Shown one piece after another: positions 1 through 11,600 of a stretch of DNA of 64,000 nucleotides; positions within the stretch are counted from its first letter, which is position 1, and each line of letters begins with the position of its first letter. The stretch is from Ilex aquifolium. Taxonomy: Eukaryota > Streptophyta > Magnoliopsida > Aquifoliales > Aquifoliaceae. The notes beneath the pieces were generated by a model, which was not told the DNA's origin, made no database searches, and saw only the letters and a list, made by a program, of their open reading frames with translations. Position numbers and translations under genes: made by a program. The DNA is taken from NCBI GenBank assembly GCA_951799425.1, contig OX637395.1:1074501-1138500 (forward strand), read 5' to 3'.

Positions 1-513
1 TCAACAATACAACGATCAAATTGACTTTATATTTAAAAAAATACGACATAAATTATATATTAAATTTACCACCACACTACATTCTGACTTTAATACAACC
101 ATTTACCAACAACCACACAATATAATATAATAGCAACAAACAAATCTGGAGCCCTTGTTCATTTTCAAGCATTAATGATCCAAACAATGTATGCTGGTGA
201 ACAAATGAAATATTATCATTTCCCTTGAAATGGATTGAAAAATATTGCACAAATCTCTTGCACTAAGCTAATAAGAGTACTTTTTCTGCATGGGGGCTAA
301 TGAAAGGCCCCATTTCAGTTACTAACAAAGGAAATACTTGCAAATCCGCAAAAGTAAACAAAAATTGACACTTAAGAATTCATTCAAACAATCAGAGCTA
401 AATATTATACCCAAAACTCAATAATACATTCTACCACACTCGGAGAAAGAACTATAAGTTACTATAAATGAGCTATTTTTCACCAAACAAACAACATATT
501 TGGCTACCCTTTC

Positions 514-1329
514 TTATGAAAACTTGTATGGTAGAACACCCAATTGTTCTATACACTCATCAAAAATCAGTGGAATCAACAAATCCTGCAAGGAAAAACC
601 AATGATAGGTGCATAAATGAGATATAACTCAAAGAAAAATTGAAAATCAAAGATAAAAAGCTAGAAATTTGCCATGCTTTTTAGCCAATGCAAATTTCAT
701 GATTTACAATCTACACGCACCGCCACTCTTGTAGCCATCACAAATTTCCTTGACGTCTTTCTTTTTTGGGTAGGAGTCGATATTACACCAATTAAAAATC
801 ATGTATATGAATAATAAAATTTTGTTAACCAAACGTCCAAAGCTTAAAAAATATATGAATATGCTTGGTTAATCAAGCATCAAAAGCTTAAAAAATATGA
901 ATAATAAACAACAAAGGCTCGTAAAAAAATACAATGTGATCGTTGTCATATAATATTGACAATATAGGGAACTTACACGTCAAGTAAGAGATACCCGATA
1001 TGCAGCAAGATTGTTGCCGGGCTAGTAATTTCAAGATCCAATCCAATATGTGCCCCTGCAAAATGATCCATTAGAATGCGGGTAAAATCTGTATGCAAAG
1101 ACAATTGCACGACATAAAGAACCTCAAACCCACTTTTTTTTTTTATGTTCAAAACCACTCATTTGAAACATTTAAAAAAAAAAATAGTGTGTACTCAGTA
1201 TAACGACTAACCAGTAACGAATTCAATTGAAAAGTCAATTGTTACCTAAGATAACTTACAAATTAAAGACCAAACCAACAACACCCAGTGTGGACAGATT
1301 TTTTGCCTAAAGGCACAAACTTGATCCAT
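514..1329 (-). CDS. Tentative three-exon small ORF, unrecognised
   Basis: Three minus-strand segments join in phase: 1329-1260 (ATG, then donor GTAAGT), 1055-979 (acceptor TTTTGCAG, donor GTGTAAGT) and 585-514 (acceptor CCTTGCAG, ending in TAA). Together they give 219 nt, or 72 residues, with a hydrophobic middle and the C-terminus GVLPYKFS. I recognise no domain. The splice signals and matching phases are visible, but an ORF this short can arise by chance. It may also be the 3' part of a longer transcript starting near the CT-rich leader at about 2.7 kb. No poly(A) signal or homology supports it. Confidence 0.22.
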
Positions 1330-2870
1330 CAATGTAATCATCAAATTACTCACCCAAAAAAATTTGAAATCAACTCATCACAACAAACACACATTCCCAA
1401 AATTGAAGTAACCAATAGAATAGAACCAATAAAATGAAAAATTAAATTTTTGATAGCATACACACACGTACAAAACAAAAACAAACAAATAATAAGAACG
1501 AATAACCGACGAAGCCTCTATCACTTAAACTACTAATGGTAGTTGTCGTTGGTGTTTGTGGTGTATGTGTGCTATGGGTGTTAAAAAATTCTGTATTTTC
1601 TTTGAAGCAAACCAGCAAACAATTGGGAAGCATGTGTGCAGTTGGGCATTAGCAACAAATCAACTCATGTATAAAAGTGAGCAAAAGATTAGATACCCAT
1701 TTGTTTACGTGGAAGTTGCAAAAAGCAAACATGAAATTCAATTTTAATTCTAATTAGAGTGGAAGGTTGGATTTGTAAACTCACCCAAGAACGATCATTT
1801 GGGGAGATTACTAAAATGATAGACTAAGAAAATGAAAGTTACAACCTTCATACCAATGACAACTGCGATTATGCCAATTAACATAATTGGTGAGCAATTC
1901 ATAACAAATAACAAAATAGCAAATCAGTCATGTCTTGGAATTGTTTGAATACAACAAAATGAATATAAAAAAAAAATCATATCCTCAAAAAAAATACCCA
2001 ACTATGTGTAATATTAAATGGAAATAGCTCTATGAGACATTTTGTCGAACATGCGAGAGGCGCTAGAAACTCTATCAAAATCAATTCACAAACCACCAAA
2101 TATTATAAAGCATAGATTCCACTAAATCCACATTCTCAACACCAAGAAAGCAAATCCATTCAAGAGACTTCTACTAAAATTCAGACTTCAACACACCCTC
2201 ATCAATGAATCTCAATTGTACATAAATGCATCGGTACAAACCAAAATATTTGTTGTTCTATGCAAATTCTGTTTCCTACTCAAATGGTACCACTTTTCTG
2301 TTACAGTTGAGACAAAAAAAAAAACAGAAGTCAATTAACACAAAATACAAATACCTAGTCGAAAAAATCTATTTTAGATCAAAATTAGAATATCCAGTTG
2401 GGAAAATTTATAAATTAATCCAAACCAAACACAAAATACAAACACCAAATATCTTGGGAAAGGATCAAAGATGGGTTTTCGGGAGGCGAGTTAATGGTTG
2501 GGGTTTTTGGGACGGGAGGCTTCTGGGTTGGAGTGAGAGTGAGAAATAAAATCGAAGGAGAGGAACATAGATATAGAGAGAGTGAGCAACACCTGGTGTG
2601 TTGGCGATGACGATGGCTGGCGGTGGGCTAGCGATGACGATTGTGATGGCTGGCGGTGACGATGGTAGGTAGAAGTTATGAGAGAGAGAGAGAGAGAGTG
2701 TGTGAGAGGCAAACGTATAATTAATTATGGGGAGATATATTTCGGGCGGGAGTGGGGGAGAAACGTACAGGATATGGAGAGGTGGAGATAAGTCTTCGGA
2801 AGGATAACTTTTTAGAGTCCTGAAATGATAGGCCTGTGAAAATTATTGGAAGTAATATGATAGGCTTGTG
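1330..2870. other. AT-rich stretch without a recognisable gene
   Basis: Only short open frames without family features are visible. At 2491-2712 the minus strand has a CT/CAC-rich segment resembling a 5' leader (serine/histidine-rich translation, CT repeat at 2680-2700). It has no convincing coding continuation and may instead be the variable interior of the Helitron-like element ending at 3061. Confidence 0.4.
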
Positions 2871-2879
2871 GAAATTATT

Positions 2880-3061
2880 GGGCGGGAAAACAAAATTTAA
2901 TATTCACTGTAGACCGTTAGATCAAATTTTTTGAGATGATCTGAACCATCTTTTATGTTGAGATTACGTTGTCCGTTAGATTTGTTTATGTTTTGTCTCA
3001 AAACAATCTGGACTTCTCTTTGTATTTTAGATTCAAATTTCGCTCTATTTTATTATATAGA
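2880..3061 (-). mobile_element. Helitron-like 5' terminus (minus strand)
   Basis: Read on the minus strand, the sequence starts at 3061 with TCTATATAATAAAATAG. This is the same 5' signature as the elements at 37.6-39.5 and 60.9 kb (TCTATATAATAAAGTAG). It continues with similar subterminal motifs (TTCAAAT, a GTTCAGATC-like motif, ATCTAACGG). No hairpin-CTAG 3' end was found at lower coordinates, so the element is either longer and degenerate or truncated. Confidence 0.4.
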
Positions 3062-3146
3062 TACACACCTAACCTATATATGGATATAGATAGATAAAAG
3101 AGAGAAATTTTTTTAATATTAGTCAAACTCTTAACCTATATATGGA

Positions 3147-3642
3147 CAGGGGCGGAGCTACCTTATGAGGTATGGGGGCACTTGCCCCCACTGAACTTTT
3201 GATCAACTCTACATCTGGCATATTAAGAGACTTAACTTTATTTAAACTTAATACACTTGCCCCCCCTAACTTTTTGAGAATTAATAGTGATCCAAGTCTT
3301 TTTTTATTTTTATTTTAAACAAACTTAGTAGCTTACTGCCTCGTCGCCCGCTTAAAACAAATGTTTTATTTTTGGATTGAGGAAAATAAATGTGAAAAGT
3401 TATCCGTAACCCTTTTTCTTTAAGTAGCTTAAAATAATCACTTATAACCTATTTTTGAGATTTAAAAATTATTTATAGATCATATTTTAAACAAAATTTT
3501 ATTTTGTAGTTTCATATAATAATTTTGTCTTGATTCTAAAACACTTTGCCATGCTTGAACTTGAAATTTTTTGTATCAATTAGTGAATTTTTTTTAGTCA
3601 TTTTTCTGCCCCCTCTAAAAGAGGATCCTGGCTACGCCCCTG
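3147..3642. mobile_element. hAT-type MITE, 496 bp
   Basis: The element starts CAGGGGCGGAGCTACC and ends GGCTACGCCCCTG, giving terminal inverted repeats of the CAGGGGCGGAGC type common to plant hAT elements. It is flanked by an 8-bp target duplication with one mismatch: TATATGGA at 3139-3146 and TATACGGA at 3643-3650. There is no coding capacity. The surrounding host sequence resumes across the insertion. Lone similar ends (GGGGTGGAGCCA near 24404, GGGGCGGAGATG near 43543) look like fragments of related elements. Confidence 0.8.
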
Positions 3643-4007
3643 TATACGGATATAGATAAATATAAGAGAGAAAATATTTTAATGTTAGTCAAACTCCTAA
3701 GATTTAGGAAATTTTAATTTTTAGTTTTATTTCACTTCTAAAAAGAAGGGATAGTATGATAAAATTGACAAAAAACAGATTTCATAACAAATAAGTTTCC
3801 TTGACGGATTTAAGTCCAAACAAGTCCATATAGGGGGATTGGCCTCCAAATTTTCCTAGAAATTAAATAGAAGAAAGAAACAGACCCCAATCCATATTTT
3901 ACAGCCCAAGAGCCCAAGATATTTCATTGTACTGTACCAAAACATTGGGCCCAATACAGAACTCGCCAACTTCACCGGGAAAACACGGCACCGTTTCAAG
4001 AAGAAGT

Positions 4008-4016
4008 GGAGAGAGA

Positions 4017-4059
<43 letters not shown>
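4008..4059. repeat. GA microsatellite in a 5' leader
   Basis: About 25 GA units, interrupted once by TA, lie just upstream of the glyoxalase-like start codon at 4081. GA/CT tracts in 5' leaders recur in this window, for example before the C2 genes and FCF1. The length is likely to be polymorphic. Confidence 0.9.
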
Positions 4060-4063
<4 letters not shown>

Positions 4064-4080
4064 GAGTATTGAAGAAGAAA

Positions 4081-6261
4081 ATGGCGGCATCGTTTAGGTG
4101 GATACTGCAACTGCACAAGGATGTGCCAAAAGCCGCAAGGTTCTACTCGGAGGGATTGGACTTCACCATCAATGTCTGTACTCTCCGTTGGGCCGAGCTC
4201 CAGTCCGGTCCCCTCAAACTCGCTCTCATGCACTCTTCCAGGTCTTTCTCTCGTTTATCTTCTCTGTACTGGGATTTACCTCTTTCAGTTAACGCTTTAG
4301 TAATTTTAATTTTCTTGGTTTTGATCTCACGTTTCAATGTGTTTTAGGCGAGAGATTAGAAATTCCAATCCATTCATTTCTCTGTATAACCATATGTGGG
4401 TCGATTATCTCTGTTCTGTGTTATCTAATCATGGGATCTATCGTAAATTTTTGCATTTTTTCACGTTTTTAGTCTTCAAATATGCTAGTTTCTGTATAGT
4501 GCCTTCCCAATTCATATCATATAGTGTCCACTGTCATGTCTTGTATCTGAACCCACCCTAAAGGGTCAAATTTCCATTGGTACGCAGCTGATGTATGATT
4601 GATCAGGACGATTTAAGTGGGGATTTAACTTCAAAAAAGTGGCTTGCCTGACATGGAAAGGCACCATGTCATACGTATCCAACACTTGACAGATAAAACA
4701 TCCAATTGGTTTGTGAAGGACGGACACAAAGAGATCTTATTGAGTTACTTTTTTGTTTTTTTTAAAACTAAAATTTAAACATATCTATATCAATGTTGGG
4801 GCAATTTTCTCTTCAAATCACATCAAGATGAATTTTGAAGGAGTAGGGAAGGCGGATTATGGTGGCATTAGTAGCATCAGTTTAAGTTTTCAGTTTTTCA
4901 TGCATAAGGGTGCCTTGATTTTTTGTTCTAATTAACTTATTGATGGGCTGACAGAGCAGTGACATCTTTATTATGCATATTGGTTTGAAGCTAAATTTGT
5001 TACTGAATATAATTAATGTCGGGGTACTGTTAATTTCAGCCCCAGATATGATGCTTGGGTAGACAGATGTAACGACTATATTATACACTTCTAAAACAAA
5101 ATATCTCTATCAAACCGTCCTTGTTTACAAGAATGCTAATGGGGAAATAGTTGCGATTAGATGATTCTTTGACAGACAGATGAAAAGTTTCTCCGATACA
5201 TATAGAATACCCACGCAGGCCATAGGTAAGATGTGACTGCCCTGACAGTGGCTCTAACAATCTACATGACTCTTCCTTATAGTTCATGGGGGAACCATGC
5301 GATCACACCTTACTCACCAGGGTATCAACCAATGTATCTTGTTTTTGAGAGCATCCAATACTTCAGGACAATTGAGCTTTTGTTTTGTAGTACCTTTCTA
5401 ATATTCTGGTTTGTGATTTTTTTACAGTATCTTTGCAAATTGTATATGATCCCCCTTCCCAAAAAATCAATTTATTGATACATTTTTAGATAACAATCTA
5501 TCTGGTCCAGTAGAGCAAAAAGCCAGAAATAGTATTAACTACAAAAGTTTTCGTGGCCTGTGGTTTTTTCTCAACCTTTCTCCTGAAGTTCGATTTATGT
5601 ATTGGCTTAAATTAAAATGAAAATGATGTTACATACTTACATTGCTCATACGTGGGAATGCTTTCTTTGGCTTCCTTTCTTGTTATGGAGGAATATGTTC
5701 TTGGAATTTATGATGCCATAGTTAGACAAACTTGAATGAAGGTGCTAACCATAGTTTTACAGTGATCAGGTCATGCAGAAAGGATACTCATCACTCCTAT
5801 CTTTTACGGTGACTGACATTAACAATACAGCAACAAAATTAATGGCTTTAGGTGCTGAGCTGGATGGTCCCATTAAACATGAGATCCATGGCAAGGTAAC
5901 AACCCAAACATTTATTTTTTCTGTTTGAGCAATTCCAAGGGTTGCCACTTACAATATTTGACTGCACTCTCTTGCCTCTAGTTATCATCCTTTGGGGCGA
6001 AAGATTGTATGTTTCTTAGAAAAAATGACAATCATTTCCAAGACAAAATGATGTCATGGTGTGGCTGCTAATTGCACAATGGTTGAAGAGTGCAGTTCTT
6101 GACTATGGGCTCCAGACTATGTGCTACATGTGATATCAAGTTTCAATCTTCTGTTTTTTTATCTGGAATTTCTATGAATGTCTCGCAATATGGTGGCTCT
6201 GCAGGTTGCAGCCATGAGGTGTGTTGATGGGCACATGTTAGGTCTTTACGAGCCAGCCTGA
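4081..6261 (+). CDS. Glyoxalase I-like (VOC superfamily) protein
   Basis: Three exons, 4081-4241, 5763-5895 and 6205-6261, give 351 nt or 116 residues. The junctions are CCAG/GTCTTT, TTTTACAG/TGATC, CAAG/GTAACA and CTGCAG/GTTGCA, and the phases match. The protein opens MAASFRWILQLHKDVPKAAR and contains RFYSEGLDF, WAELQSGPLKLALM, a central LLSFTVTDI and a C-terminal GHMLGLYEPA. These are the paired beta-alpha-beta modules of the vicinal-oxygen-chelate fold found in small plant 'lactoylglutathione lyase family' proteins. The usual plant family length is about 120-140 residues. The substrate is unknown; sequence alone does not show true glyoxalase I activity. The start is the first ATG after the GA leader. 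The gene is preceded by TGGGCC-type promoter motifs near 3945. Confidence 0.85.
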
Positions 6262-7636
6262 AAGTACCAAAAGAAGCATGTTGCCACCATACCAGCAAGG
6301 CAGCAGCCAAAAGAGGTGCATTGTTTCAGTATTCCTTATGGACAAGTGTATTTTGATGGACATGAAAGGCCATGAGAAATAAAATTTCCCCTATTTGGGT
6401 TGCATACATGCCACTGGGTGATTCTTTGTTACACACAGATCACCATAGGAACAGAGAGTTTGTAGGGTGTTGACCTTCAAATCTGCCAGCAGTTAGAGGA
6501 AGGTGCTGCAACAAGTGGCATTGGTGTGGCCATTATTTATCCAATGAGGATTATTGTATGTACAAAGAGAGAGAGTTTGGGTGGGTCCTCCATGAGTTCA
6601 AAAATATAATCAGAATTCATCTGAGAATGTTTTGATTTTGAGAGTGATCTTTGCAGTTATATTTTGAGTTTTGTATCAAATTTTACCTTAAATAACATCA
6701 GCCACTAAGTTGGGTCTGTAGCAGGATGGGGTGAGAGGGAAGGGACAGCTTCTTTCTCTTAAATCTAGAGTGAGAAATCTCTCCTACAGAAGTTTCATGG
6801 ATTTCATCATACTTTTTATTCAACTTCACTCAATAGTAAATCATTTATCGGGTATGGGTAAGAGACCCACTTAAAAATGGTGACCCTTATTTGAATTCAT
6901 GGTAGGGTGATAAACTATGGAGTGAAATTGAGTAAAAATATAATAGAGAGTATTCCCATCAAAGCTTCATGGCATATGCCCAAGTACTTTCGTAGCGATA
7001 TGTTTCTTGGGGTGACATAAATTTTTTTTGGGTGCATTTTATTAGATAGTAATAGTAATGGGAGAACATGGGTATGAATCGTCACAAATTTTATGCCACT
7101 TATTTATTGACCATTTCCTTTTTAAAATATATATATATATATAATGATCAAGAGGAATCCATTTTCAGTTCCTGATAGTCTAGTCTTATTCCATTTTCTT
7201 GAAGTTGATCAGGAGAATGATTAGCTGACACTGAATGCATCTTAATAGTATAGAACCTAATACCCAATCAAATGGTTATAAGGCCACCCAAGCATCCTTA
7301 CAAAAATGTCACTAAAGGGAAACCACTACTTCCTACAGCCATGATCTGATTCCACTTAGTTTTATCTATTTTGATACAGCCAATAATCTGTAAATTTAAA
7401 AGTAAAAGGTGTTCATGTCTGCACTAAATCACTATGCTAAGTATTTAGCCATGGTCTGCATAACCAATCAGTCACATTTAATCAAAGTGCTCATTAAGAT
7501 ATGTTAGAACACTACATTATAATTCCGTTCAATAATAAATCACTCATTTAACTAGCATGTCATTAATCCAATGATACTCTTTTACTTTATGAAAACTTGT
7601 CTTCTTAAAGTTAAGGGTTCAAGTCATCTGGACGAC
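6262..7636. other. 3' flank of glyoxalase gene; no further gene
   Basis: AT-rich sequence, probably including the 3' UTR to about 6.7 kb (T-rich and AATAAA-like stretches). There is a short (TA)n run at 7128-7143. No coding region, tRNA or clear transposon was recognised. Confidence 0.5.
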
Positions 7637-7888
7637 AAAAAACGTGGTTGGTTGGTAAGACGGACCTCAATTACGTGGACGAATCGTATCTAAGTATCTG
7701 GTGTGTGTTTGAATCCCCACCGAAGCGCAAGTCTTAATTTGACCAGTATATGGGTTGAGGGACCGATTCATGCACTTGAAATTTGCCCTCAGTTCTATTT
7801 GAACTCACGAGTCTAAGTGACATAAGCACGCCACTATTTGTCGATGATAGACGAGACATTTCCCCTTGTTATAAAAAAAATAAAAATC
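7637..7888 (+). mobile_element. Possible tRNA-derived SINE
   Basis: A pol III A-box-like TGGTTGGTAAGACGG lies near 7649-7663. A B-box-like GTTTGAATCCCC lies near 7707-7718, a tRNA-like spacing. A unique body and a run of A-rich sequence (TAAAAAAAATAAAAA) end near 7887. This fits plant SINEs, but no target duplication could be identified. Confidence 0.35.
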
Positions 7889-8281
7889 ACTCATTTAAAA
7901 ATTTAGTTGAATATACGACATAAAGGGTCTTTACTCATGCACTGATACACGATGGATGACCTATCACTGTGAAAAATTAAAAAAATATATACTGGAAGAT
8001 GAGTGTACCCACCATCTATACACAGTGAATTATCTATTATTAAAGTAAATTGAAAAAATAAATGTATTTGAAGAGATCAGAATCTCAGTCAAAGAAAATT
8101 GAATCCATAACAAACAACCCGTAAAAGCAAAGCCAATCCATATATGCAAAGCTACAAGAAAGATGCTTATAGATAGTGCTATAGTCTAAAAGAGAAATCT
8201 CATTCAGATTTTGTAATTAATATTGCATCATACTTTTAAATTTCACGGTTCAGATGACATCTAGAGTCGTGCCAGTGGGCC

Positions 8282-8289
8282 TATATAAG
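8282..8289 (+). promoter_or_regulatory. TATA box of the MIR159/319-like gene
   Basis: TATATAAG in a GC-richer context (GGCCTATATAAGGCC) lies about 120 bp upstream of the foldback base at 8409. It is followed by a C/T-rich leader. This is the arrangement expected for a pol II plant MIR promoter. Confidence 0.6.
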
Positions 8290-8408
8290 GCCCCTCATGC
8301 AGCCTTCTCTGCCAAGCATTTGAACACAGTCCTTTCAAGCTTTCTATTTCTACTATATTCATGTTAACATTCACTGTTTTTTTTTTTAAAATCTTTGGCT
8401 GGTGCTGT

Positions 8409-8621
8409 ATGGTGGTGGGAGGTTAACGGGAGCTCTCTGTCGCTCCAACTCCGAGAGGAAATGAGGGTAGACCACGGCTGCTGGTTCATGAATACCTTTG
8501 GACACGCAGCATAGCGTGTGGGCTTGCGCGGGCTAGGGGTGGGCATGAACCGGGAGCCGAGGTTACCTTGATCTTTTCTGGCTTGGGGTGAAGGGAGCTC
8601 CCATATGTTGTTTTCCATCAT
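8409..8621 (+). ncRNA. MIR159: miR159/miR319-family microRNA precursor
   Basis: The 3' arm at 8582-8602 contains GTGAAGGGAGCTCCC, the diagnostic core of miR159/miR319, preceded by CTTGGG. The 5' arm at 8428-8448 (GGGAGCTCTCTG...CTCCAA) pairs with it with few mismatches. A second duplex inside it pairs AGAGGAAATGAGGG (near 8454-8467) with CCTTGATCTTTTCT (near 8566-8579). An outer stem pairs ATGGTGG (8409-8415) with CCATCAT (8615-8621). A foldback of about 210 nt with the mature sequence near the base is typical of this family and unlike short miRNA hairpins. Against miR159c as I recall it, positions 1, 6, 7 and 21 differ. MiR159 represses GAMYB transcripts and miR319 represses TCP transcripts. 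The POB1/LRB gene lies 4.7 kb downstream, matching the Arabidopsis MIR159C-LRB1 neighbourhood from memory. Whether it is expressed cannot be seen. Confidence 0.78.
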
Positions 8622-11600
8622 CCTTCATTTTCTTCTTCTCCATGCTGGGTTGTGTTTGGGCATACACATAGTAACTAGTAACTCTGGTCCGGTGGGCCGT
8701 CTGGGGGGGGCAATGAGTCGAGTCCCAAGCTTACTTGACGGACCGCCTTCATGGGTCTTAAACGGCCCAGACTGTAAAGCCTGGAGGACCAAAATCATGA
8801 TCTTTGGACAGACTCATTGGGCTATTCGTATACCCGGGGCCATCATGAGGAGGGCCGAACCACAGAGCTAACGGGCCAGTCCTTGGGTCATAGACCATGT
8901 GCTGACCCCTAAAATAACCACCATAGTAGTGCTTGGTATTATTTTAACATGCATGATTGTTCCGGATTTTTGGTTCCTCTTTTGGCATGGTCAAGTTACT
9001 AGGGCTGATAATTGAGCCGAATTATTGGGGTTTGGTTCAGATAGGACTTGAACGAGCTGAGTCTGAATAATTTTTTAGATTTGTTCAGAAAACGAGCTTA
9101 AAAAACTCGGCTCGAGTTCATAAAATTTGACCCGTTTATATCTAAAACAGTGGAGCTACTCGGGCTTGACTCGTGCTCTAGACGAACTAAATTTGAACAA
9201 TTTTTTAGAATCGTTTAAAAAAACAAGCTCGATAGACTCACAAAGCTCAACTTGATTATCAGATAACCTTTAGCATTTAGACGACAAATAAACAAGGTCA
9301 ACTATTGGGTTCTAATGACCAGACCTGATAAATGCAAATTAGTTGATAACTTTCTATTTTCTTTATGCCACGGCTTAGATAAAGCCGGGAAAACTAGTAG
9401 TTATCTCAACGTGGGAAATATTAGAGCAGATCTTATTTTTTTTATTTTTGTGATTTAATCTCAAAAAATTATAATTTATAACTTTTTCGTATTAATATTT
9501 ATCACATAATTTATAATTTTTCGTCGGCTAATATCCTTGGCCTTGGGTACTATAATCTTATCCAAGTATAAGAACCACACCCGCCAATCCGACCACTGGA
9601 GCCCACGATCTCAATCTACTTTCAAACAGTTATGTCTATCTCCGATGTATAAAAAGGTAACATCATCCACAGTAAACAAGGTATGTTAACTGAGACTCCT
9701 TCCTATTACTTGCCTTTTTAGTAGATCCTGAATGGGTCTATTGTCCTTCTTATTATAGTCCTATTAGAATTAATGACATTTCATCAAAATACATGTTGTC
9801 TTTTCACCGCTGTAGTCTTATGCATAATCAATGTTTACCCAAATTCTAGGAGTTAATTTAAAATCACCTACTTGATTAACAGGCATAATTTTTATAACTG
9901 CTTTATTATCATGTCAAAATCCCCTCGAGCAACAATTAGGATTTCCTTCTTACTTTTCTTTCTTCTACAATTTTTTTTTTGCAGGCTTTGAGGAATCTTT
10001 CATTGGTGGATTAAATTTCGACATCAACAAAATTCAACTATCAAAACCCAAGAGTGGTCATATATATTTTTTTGTAAATGTAAAGGTGCCATTGAAGTAA
10101 AATTTTACGAATTGAAATGATATAATACCGCGAATGAAATGTCGGGATTCTACTTTCGATATCCTGCTAAGCCTTGGTTGTAATCTTGGACCGCTTCCAT
10201 TTAAAAAAAAAAAAAAAACCTCATGAGGTCTCGTTAGGCATGCCGTGTGGGACAAAATGAATGTTCTTTTTATTCTCAAATGGAATCAGTATTGATTTGG
10301 TCTCTTAGCCCATGATAAGGAGCTTCAAATATGACTTACCATTTTCTTAGTACCAGTCTTTTCTATTTTGGCCGACATGAGAGGGTGGTGGCTTTATGTG
10401 ATCATTTCTTCTTGTTGGATGGTCAAAGCATACCTAAGTATTGATATTCTTCAATTGATGCCCTAAATGTGAATGGTTGTTATGCCCTTTTGACTATTCC
10501 AATAAGATGGCCATCATCATGTTGTTGTGAGGTATAAAAAAGGATAAAAGATTTAATAATATGGCCCCCAAGAATTAATCAAATGATTAATATTAGCTCC
10601 CAATGGAATAATTCTAGCCCCATTAGCTTTGTATGATTGATAGTCTTTTTCTTTTTTTTTTGTTACTCGACGATTCGGAATGTTTAGGCCAACTTATGCA
10701 CACTTCAGACAGTTTTTTCAAATAATACTCACAAACTTTCTTGCTTTAATTTTGCAATACCATCAACCCATGTAACACTTTTTCGATAAATTGTAAATTG
10801 TCTAGATTGAACTAATTTGGTACTTGCAAGTGCTAGTCAATTTGAGATGTTAAATCACAAGTAAAACACACGACTCAAATTAACAAATAAATTTACTCGT
10901 GCTTGATAACTCAAGATATTAATCAGAGATACATGTCATACAAATAGACATGAATAATAATTCAAATAACGTGTCTTTATATTTATGACTATGAAGTGAA
11001 TTCCTATTGGATGGAATCAACCGTAATTCATGTATATCCGATGGATCGTGACTTGAACTTACAAATTCACATCTTCAACCCATTGTTTTTAATATATTTA
11101 TGTATTCACCTTCAATTGTTTTTGCAAAGTCTTTCTTTTGCTTGCACATGCTTGCACATAAAATAAACCCAAAAAAGTGGTCGATTTGGCCTAACTGTTT
11201 AAGAAAATAAGTTTGTACTGTACCAACACATAAGAAAACCAGGTCAATGATCAAGCACAATACCGCCCAAAAAGTGGATGATTCATTGGAGTTGACACTC
11301 TCATCTCATGAGGAAGAGGAAGTTGCATGAACATGGACATTTCTTGGAATTGACCTCCTCGAGGGTGCACAATTAACTATGAAAAATCTTAATTAGGCCT
11401 TTTTTTTTATTACAGTCAGGATGGTCCGAACCAATTTACACGTATCTTGATTTGATTCTTTCTTTAGTCTGATCAAAACTAAATTGTCTATACCAAAACT
11501 AAGAAATTCATGAATTAAGTTTTTTTTCAAAAATTATTTTAACCTTGACGACCCGAATACTCTCAATTTCAAGACTTCTAAAAAACGTTTACAGAGACAA

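Noticed and set aside
2226-2712. Frames of 107 (plus) and 73 (minus) residues
   Set aside because: Low-complexity and overlapping on opposite strands near a Helitron end; no family resemblance.
8605-8871. 88-residue plus-strand frame with a hydrophobic start
   Set aside because: It begins inside the base of the miRNA foldback, has no recognisable domain, and its upstream sequence is a MIR promoter and precursor.
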